Shown here piece after piece: positions 57,061-64,000 of a stretch of DNA of 64,000 bases. Within the stretch, counting starts at the first letter, position 1. Every line of letters begins with the position of its first letter. The translations under genes were made by a program, and so were the position numbers. The DNA is from Prochilodus magdalenae (taxonomy: Eukaryota; Chordata; Actinopteri; Characiformes; Prochilodontidae): contig JAMWET010000660.1 of the NCBI GenBank assembly GCA_024036415.1, forward strand, positions 204,001 through 268,000, in the 5' to 3' direction. The notes below the pieces were generated by a model. That model saw only the letters and a program-made list of their open reading frames with translations. It did no database searches and had not been told where the DNA came from.

Positions 57061-58170
57061 GCTTCTAAAACTAATGTTGCTACTGATCACCCTAAATATG
57101 CTGTTTAAATTTAGCCCCCAAATGTCTCTCAACCTTTGTCTGCAAAGCAATGGACGAATAGACAGGTGATGGAATGAGTGAATAAATGAACAGATCAGCA
57201 ATGTTTGTCTATGGATAAAAAAAATGACAGGCGGGTACAGTCTTGCTAACGTGCTAGCTTTCAGTTAGCTTTAGCTGGCTAACTCTGAAACTGTTCAGTG
57301 TAGGCAGGGTCAGAGGGAGTGGAAGGGGAGGGGAATATATATGCTTATAAAAAGAACCTAAAGAAACTCTGAACATAATCCATGATCCATATCTCTTTTT
57401 TACATGTGTATGCATGCACAAATTGGCTATGCTGTGAAGTATTATACCTTTAACACTTCACACTGAACCATACTGTATCCTAAGACAAATCTGTGTTCAC
57501 CTTAATGAAGAGCTGAATGTGGGTTGGGTATGTTGAGAGAGGCTTGGGTAAGGTGTTCACAAACTAAAGATTTGGGTGACTATTGACTTGTTTGTTAGAA
57601 GCAAACTGAACTAAAGAAGTAAACTTGGACACTGTATTCCAGTATTACAGCGTATCACGCAAGTTCATTGGCTGGTGGTTTGTTATGAGATAGTCAATAC
57701 TTTATTTAAATAATCAGTTTAAACTGTTATTAAAAATGGATCAGCCATTACATGTGAGTGTACAGTATTGCCCTGATTGTATTAGATTTGTGCTGCAATG
57801 TGCTGCATTATTTATGGAGTCTCCCACACTGCATACTAACATGTTAAATACTATGTACAAAACAGTGCAGTACCATTAGAAGTGCAGCAGGTGAAGTACA
57901 GAAGTGTGTGGTTTAGGACACAGTACTGATATCTTAAACCATAAGAGCCCACAGTGACGTATGTGTCACAGGACTTTTAAAAGTCTGTAAAGTTCTTTAT
58001 ACAGCTTTATCCTTCACCTAAACACATAGATCCCTGAGTGACCTATAGCCAACATCCTGGATGCAGTCACATGACAGTTGGTGACGTTTGACCTTATTTA
58101 GAAAATGGAGATATACTTGTTTTGGTACCTATAAGTATTCAACCCATTTAAGAGCTCCAATGTTCTGATA
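57061..58170. other. No gene or clear repeat recognised
   Basis: Unclassified DNA. TTGCTAACGTGCTAGC and TTAGCTTTAGCTGGC at 57243-57285 recall GCTAGC-type fish MITEs, but no ends are seen. Confidence 0.35.
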
Positions 58171-58177
58171 ACTTGTT

Positions 58178-58918
58178 TTATATTACATATACCCATAGTC
58201 TATATTACATACATCCATATTCTATATTACACTTACCCATATTCTATATTACATATACCCATGTCTATATTGCATATACCCATATTCTATATAATCTAAT
58301 ACCCATATTCTATATTACATACATCCATATTCTATATTACACTTACTCATATTCTATATTACATATACCCATATGTATATTATATATACCTATATTCTAT
58401 ATTACATATACCCATATTCTATATTACATACATTCATATTCTATATTACATATACCCATATCTATATTATATATACCTATATTCTATATTACATATACCT
58501 ATATTCTATATTACATATACCCATATTCTATATTACATATACCCATATCTATATTACATATACCCATATTCTATATTACATATATCCATATACTATATTA
58601 CATATCCCCATGTCTATATTGCATATACCCATATTCTATATAAACTAATACCCATATTCTATATTACATATACCCATATTCTATATAACATATACCCATA
58701 TTCTATATTACATATACCCATATTCTATATAACATATACCCATATTCTATATTACACATACCCATATTCTATATTACACATACCCATATTCTATATTACA
58801 TTTACCCATATTCTATATTACATATACCCATATTCTATATAACATATACCCATATTCTATATTACATATACCCATATTCTATATTACATTTACCCATATT
58901 CTATATTACATATAACCA
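58178..58918. repeat. 22-bp AT-rich minisatellite, ~33 copies
   Basis: The unit is CATATTCTATATTACATATA plus CC. Variants include TACATACAT, TACACTTAC and the shorter CATATCTATATT. Ile/Tyr/Leu-rich open frames of 91-156 codons (58173-58648) come from the repeat, because three units span 66 bp. Confidence 0.96.
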
Positions 58919-59884
58919 TTCTGATGCCATTTCTAGAACACCAAGATGGAATACCAGTTATGAAATTGTTGTTGTTGTGACATATGCTACCAGTATTATG
59001 ACTCTATAATATTTACAGAAGACGCCATGTGACCTCTTTGTCACAATAAGACTGATCTTTCATGATCTTATAACTGACCCTTCATTATTTTCCTTTATGG
59101 GTTAAATATCTGAGAAATCTGATATCTCAAAGACACAGCGCTGATATCTCAAAAACTGCATGACTAGTGGACAAACAAAATCACTCAACCAAGAAGAAGA
59201 AGAAAAATATATGCAAAGCAATTCACAACCATAATTAGAAATTAATTTACTGAGGTAAACTCAATGTTTACAAAATGATCTGGGTTTCTAAAATATCTGG
59301 TGAATAAGAAGCCTCGTATACATGTATGAGTTTATTATGTAAGAGCATTGGCAGTTTTGGTGGACTTTTTCATTAGCTTTTGTAAAATCTCATAGATTTT
59401 ACAGAGATATGCAGGATATACGGACTCAGCCCACCAATCAAGCTGATCTTCTTCTCATAGCGTTTTTCTGGAGGCTGCATCTAAAGTGCCCACATACATC
59501 TTTCCATCTTTTCATGGTCGTTCTGGTCTATTTTGCTTGGCCTTCATCCACTTGCAGGGTTGTAGCTGCGGCAGCAGCAGTGATGTGATAAGCTATATCT
59601 GAGTAACAGCTTTTCTACCAAAATGGCAAATTAATGACATAATGGAATACTGCGAATAGATGTGAAATCTTGTGTACGTGTACTCTCTCAGTACATTGTA
59701 ACCCTCTGTATGTTCTATTTGCACCCCAGTATTCTCTGTGTGGGTTATCACTAGCATTTTAGAAGTCCTTTTGCACATGCATCCTACCCCAAATGCTCAT
59801 TCTTTACAGCAGTGAATATTTTCAAAGGTAAATTTGGCAAACTAGGCTCCAATGGGTATATAAAGGGAAACCCTGACTGTTAAG
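58919..59884. other. No gene or repeat recognised
   Basis: AT-rich unclassified DNA. GAAGAAGAAGAA at 59190 is minor. Confidence 0.35.
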
Positions 59885-60215
59885 ACACATCCCCGATAGC
59901 AGAATTGTTCTGGTCCAAATCTGGCCCACATTCCTTATTTTCATTTGGCCCACTTGCTGCAAGTGGACCACTACCAGTTGCAAGATGTGAGCCACATATG
60001 CACCAGATTAGGGTCATGCACTGTATTAGTAGGCAACTCTGCTGTATCTGTGCCAGAAATGGACTGAATCTGCTTTGGACTTGGGGTGTAAATGCATGTT
60101 TTAAATATGTGGGCTAGTATTGGCTCACTGCAGATTGCCAGTGCTGATAGTAGGTCAGCAGTGCCACATCTTTGTTAGATGTGGCCCACATTCACATGTT
60201 ATCTGGGATAGGCCC
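59885..60215. mobile_element. Dispersed element rich in GGCCCA motifs
   Basis: TCCAAATCTGGCCCACATTC, TTTGGCCCACTTGCTGC, GCCACATATGCACCAGAT and GATGTGGCCCACATTCACAT recur in both orientations. This is the pattern of a fish non-autonomous element ending near GTTATCTGGGATAGGCC. Superfamily unknown to me. Confidence 0.5.
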
Positions 60216-60654
60216 TAATATGGTGCAACTTGGTATTAGGTTCCAGTTTTTGTGCTGTGTCAAGTTGTTCACTCAAGAGAATAATTTTATGACCAGTTAA
60301 TTTACTGTAGGACAGTAGGAGTTCAGTGCACCCATGTGACATTATTACAGTATGACAGGGGTGGCCTATTAGTAGAAGAATGTATTTATTTGTCATAGTT
60401 TTTATAATCAACAAAATTCCCATTTGATTTATGCATCATATGTTAACAGTATTGGACAGGTAGACTGTTCTTAGCAGTCGGGGTTTTCTTTAAGGCTGCA
60501 TTCTTAGGTACATTTTGGTAGCCATCTCTTGCCATTGAATTCAGTGAGGACAATGCATTTATAAACAGCATATGCCAAAACACACACGGAAATGATACTT
60601 TATTGTATTTTTAATAAAGCAATAAGATATAAAATTGCTAACACCACCTAACAC
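60216..60654. other. No gene or repeat recognised
   Basis: AT-rich unclassified DNA. Confidence 0.4.
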
Positions 60655-60825
60655 TACCTGCCAGCCACCACCCACATGTGGGAGACGGGGGTTTGAATCC
60701 TTGTCTGGGTGACAATGCTGTGCTACACCTATAAGAGTCCTAACACTACGTTGGCCTACCTGTGATATGATTAACCTTATAAGTCGCTCTGGATAAGACC
60801 GTCAGTTAAATGGCGTTACAAAACT
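60655..60825 (+). mobile_element. tRNA-derived SINE with L2-like tail
   Basis: GGGGGTTTGAATCCTTGTCT is a diverged B-box. The body GACAATGCTGTGCTACACCT matches the SINE at 5090. The tail TTATAAGTCGCTCTGGATAA, GACCGTCAGTTAAATGGC is nearly the L2 tail at 39080-39115. Decayed copy. Confidence 0.75.
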
Positions 60826-61059
60826 GGTGCTGAATCTTAAACTGGTCCCTACATAGAGCACTTTGTGCATATTTAAACACTAGCTCCTGCAGCCCCCCAG
60901 TGCATAGTATTGCTAAAATACTAATGTGGGGTCCAGCCACATACATACTCAAAAAACCGTCCACTGTTTGTTTTTGTAGACGCTAGCATTTTAAAGCTTA
61001 CATAGAACACTGTTTAAGAAGTACAGTGACATTTAAGGTTCAGCCTGGGTGCTACTTCT
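60826..61059. other. No gene or repeat recognised
   Basis: Short unclassified gap. Confidence 0.4.
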
Positions 61060-61340
61060 TCAGTAACGAGTCCCACTATTTGTCTTGGTGGAGACGACCA
61101 AAGAATCTATGTGTGAAGACACCGTGGTCAGTGTCAAGAACAGTTTGTTGTCACACACCACATGACAGCCCGGCACCACACTGAGAGACACTACTTCTGT
61201 ATGTGTAACTCAATAAATATGGATCATATCAGCCTAAATTTATCATCATCTATTGTTCCTGGTAACCTTTATCCTCCTTCCCAATGGCATTGCAATCTCA
61301 CACTTCCTTCTGGGTGCAACTATTCTTTTGGTGGTGAGTG
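61060..61340 (+). mobile_element. Non-autonomous Tc1 derivative N1, copy H, 5'-truncated
   Basis: GTAACGAGTCCCACTATTTG, TCTTGGTGGAGACGACC and GACACCGTGGTCAGTGTCAA lead, after a deletion at CACATGACAGCCCGG, to ACACTGAGAGACACTACTTC and the terminal CTATTCTTTTGGTGGTGAGT. The left half is absent. Confidence 0.75.
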
Positions 61341-63394
61341 TAGTTTAATATCAATTCTGTGATATTAATAAACGGTGATGTTTTGCATGTTTGCTGTATT
61401 TGAGCCTGTTAGCTAGCTGAGCAGTCAAAGACTATTCCATTTACAGAACAAGAATATTTGGTGAAGTGGCCATAGGCATATGTATATCAAGTTTTACCAT
61501 GGCTTTATACACAGCTCAGCCAATCTGATTATAGGACCAGAACTATAATCTATTTTATAATGAATCTGTTAATGGCTCATACTCTGATGTAAACATGGGT
61601 TAGCCAATAGATGATTGGGAATTCAGATAATCGTGCTGATTATTCCAGTCATTTTTGAAGAATAAGGAATCTTTCGGGAAGCATAACACAAAACATAACA
61701 CAGTCTGTAGTATATACACCTTCAATTAACATCTGATTTAAGATCAGATGCTTAAACCTAAAACACAAAACATACATGAATCTAATCCTTTCAAACTATG
61801 CTACTAAAGGTGGAGGCAGAGATGAAGTGTGGGTGAACACTGAGGCCCAGTGGAGAACAGATGGAGCACGAAGCAGGGAGGCAGGTAGAGGAATGACACG
61901 GTTAAAGGAAGAACTAAGAGTGCAAAGAGTTTTCACAGGCCTGAATTGAAAGTTACAGGCCGGGCTGTCTGTGTGTACGCGTGTAAGTGAGTCTGAGCTG
62001 TAGGGAGAGGGATGGATGAATGAGTGCAGGGAGGAAAAACGGGACAGAATAGGGGAAAACTCGTAGTGTTCTCTGTGAGGGCATTTGGAATAAGGCCAGA
62101 TAAACAGAGACAGACGCAGAGTGAGTCAAAAGGGAAAAAGAGTATAACTGTGAAGCACATCGTCACGTCCTCAAGAGAGGCTTATGGTATTTAGGCATTC
62201 CCTTTGAAGATCAGCATTATTCCAGACTGCGGTGGATGACTCGCATGACTCTCTAAAGTTAACTTCATCATAGTCTTCATTGTTGGCATTATATATGCTT
62301 ACAAATATGCGTCTGTGTGTCTCTTTATATGATGAAAAATATGGAAACATTGACATTGTAAAAAAAACATATGGCTGTTCATTTAGTCAGTGAGTAAACA
62401 CTGTCACATAACACTGACATAGAATGCCATAAACACGTCATAGCAGATGTTGCATGCTGTTATGCCAGATTATATTCAGCAATATAGCATATCCATGTTA
62501 CGGTAAGGATTGGCATGGCATTGGCATAATGTTAGATGTCATGATGACTAGAGTACACAAGGACAGTTACCAGGAATAGGTCATATCTCTGGAGGGTCTC
62601 AATGTTAAGGCTATTATAAGGCTACATGACATCTACATGTTTATCATTAAAGCTAATTCAAACCCACACACATTTATAAAGGTCTATTTCAATAGACATC
62701 ATCTGTCATGAAAGCTGCATTTATCAACTCTGAAGTCATACTGAGGTAACACCTATGTCCGATGACAAATTTTTTTCCGACATTGTAATACATCATGACA
62801 GTTTTCTGGATGAAAAGGCATAACATTCATTTTCTATCTTATTGTACTGTATAAGGAGAATTCAATGGAATTGCTTCAAAGTAAAACTGGTAAAAACAAT
62901 GATGGGATATTCCAACTGCCAGCAAAACAATCAATAAACCTCATGGAACAATCAATAAACTAATCTAGAAACTTTATCCAATGTTCCAGTGGTGACTGTT
63001 TTAATAGTGACAATTTTAGGTCAACTTTAAAATGCTAGCTAGAACATGACTAGGATGCACAGCTATGGGCAGATGTACAGACATTAAAAATATCATATGC
63101 ACGAAAAGCACAAAAAAGTTACTTTATTAGAGAAAACATGTGTTTTGGTGTTAGTAACAGTTATTTATGTTCCATGCTGATTTTGTGAGAAAAGTGCATT
63201 CATGAAAATCTATAAAGCATTGACAAGTTTTTTAATTCTTGCCTTTGTAACTGTATGTAAATGTTCATAATGTTCAAGCAATTTAGCTGCAACCACATAC
63301 TTAACTGATACTGCTTTTATTCTTTGCACATGTCCTGTACACGTACTATACTGTTTGCACACATTGTTTTTGTCTATTTGTCTTTGCACTACAC
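61341..63394. other. No gene or repeat recognised
   Basis: About 2 kb of AT-leaning DNA. The minus-strand frames at 61933-62166 and 62171-62356 have no domain. No mobile-element motif was found. Confidence 0.35.
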
Positions 63395-63414
63395 TATATA
63401 TATATATATATATA
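63395..63414. repeat. (TA)n run at the edge of a Tc1 element
   Basis: A 20-bp TA run directly in front of the Tc1 terminal repeat. It probably grew from the TA target. Confidence 0.85.

Positions 63415-64000
<586 letters not shown>

Noticed and set aside
58173..58648. Open frames of 91 and 156 codons rich in Ile, Tyr and Leu
   Set aside because: They come from the 22-bp AT-rich array, with a 22-residue period.

Overview
The window is vertebrate nuclear DNA, almost certainly from a teleost fish. The evidence is the repeat content: several Tc1-type DNA transposons and their short deletion derivatives, L2-like LINE 3' ends, tRNA-derived SINEs with L2-like tails, a Gypsy-type solo LTR, hAT-like MITEs, and long AT-rich and GA/TC/TA microsatellites. 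An otophysan fish (characin or catfish type) is my best guess, but that rests on recognising repeat styles and is an inference. Nothing bacterial, organellar or viral was seen.

I found no host protein-coding gene, no exon I could defend, and no functional tRNA, rRNA or CRISPR array. Open frames of 60-150 codons are plentiful, but those with recognisable content are transposase or reverse-transcriptase fragments. The rest are low-complexity translations (Ser/Leu, Arg/Glu, Lys or Phe runs), tandem-repeat translations or chance frames. The window reads as a gene desert or a very large intron.

Layout. 1-6.9 kb: LINE debris on the minus strand, a degenerate 60-bp tandem array, a long GA tract, a SINE and a hAT-like remnant. 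7.08-8.84 kb: the best preserved mobile element, a 1.76-kb Tc1 transposon with TA target duplication, long terminal inverted repeats and a broken DD34E transposase, inserted in an older dispersed repeat. 9.2-10.2 kb: a 34-bp minisatellite with a 204-bp higher-order duplication. 12.27-12.65 kb: a solo LTR with an exact 5-bp target duplication. 13.8-17.7 kb: Tc1 derivatives, a LINE end and a SINE. 17.7-31.3 kb: mostly single-copy-looking DNA with scattered Tc1 derivatives, SINEs and a degenerate tandem array. 31.3-33.1 kb: an AT-rich inverted-repeat element carrying a Tc1 derivative, then a fold-back Tc1 derivative. 34-39.5 kb: a LINE/SINE tail, MITEs, and an L2 3' end lying inside a Tc1 remnant. 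41.1-42.3 kb: a hAT-like element beside a 54-bp satellite with strictly alternating variants. 43.3-51.2 kb: Tc1 derivatives, one interrupted by an L2 end. 53.6-54.8 kb: a 31-bp minisatellite running into (TA)n. 56-61.3 kb: Tc1 derivatives, SINEs and a 22-bp AT-rich array. 63.4-64 kb: a Tc1 element cut by the window edge.

Between the repeats are blocks of balanced composition without repeat signatures (for example 15.4-15.7, 28.6-29.1, 46.2-47.1, 52.1-53.3 and 55.1-55.8 kb). They look like candidate conserved non-coding elements, but conservation cannot be judged from one sequence. I saw no convincing undescribed biological system. The items most worth checking are the layered transposon insertions, the families of internally deleted Tc1 elements, and the higher-order structure of the tandem arrays.
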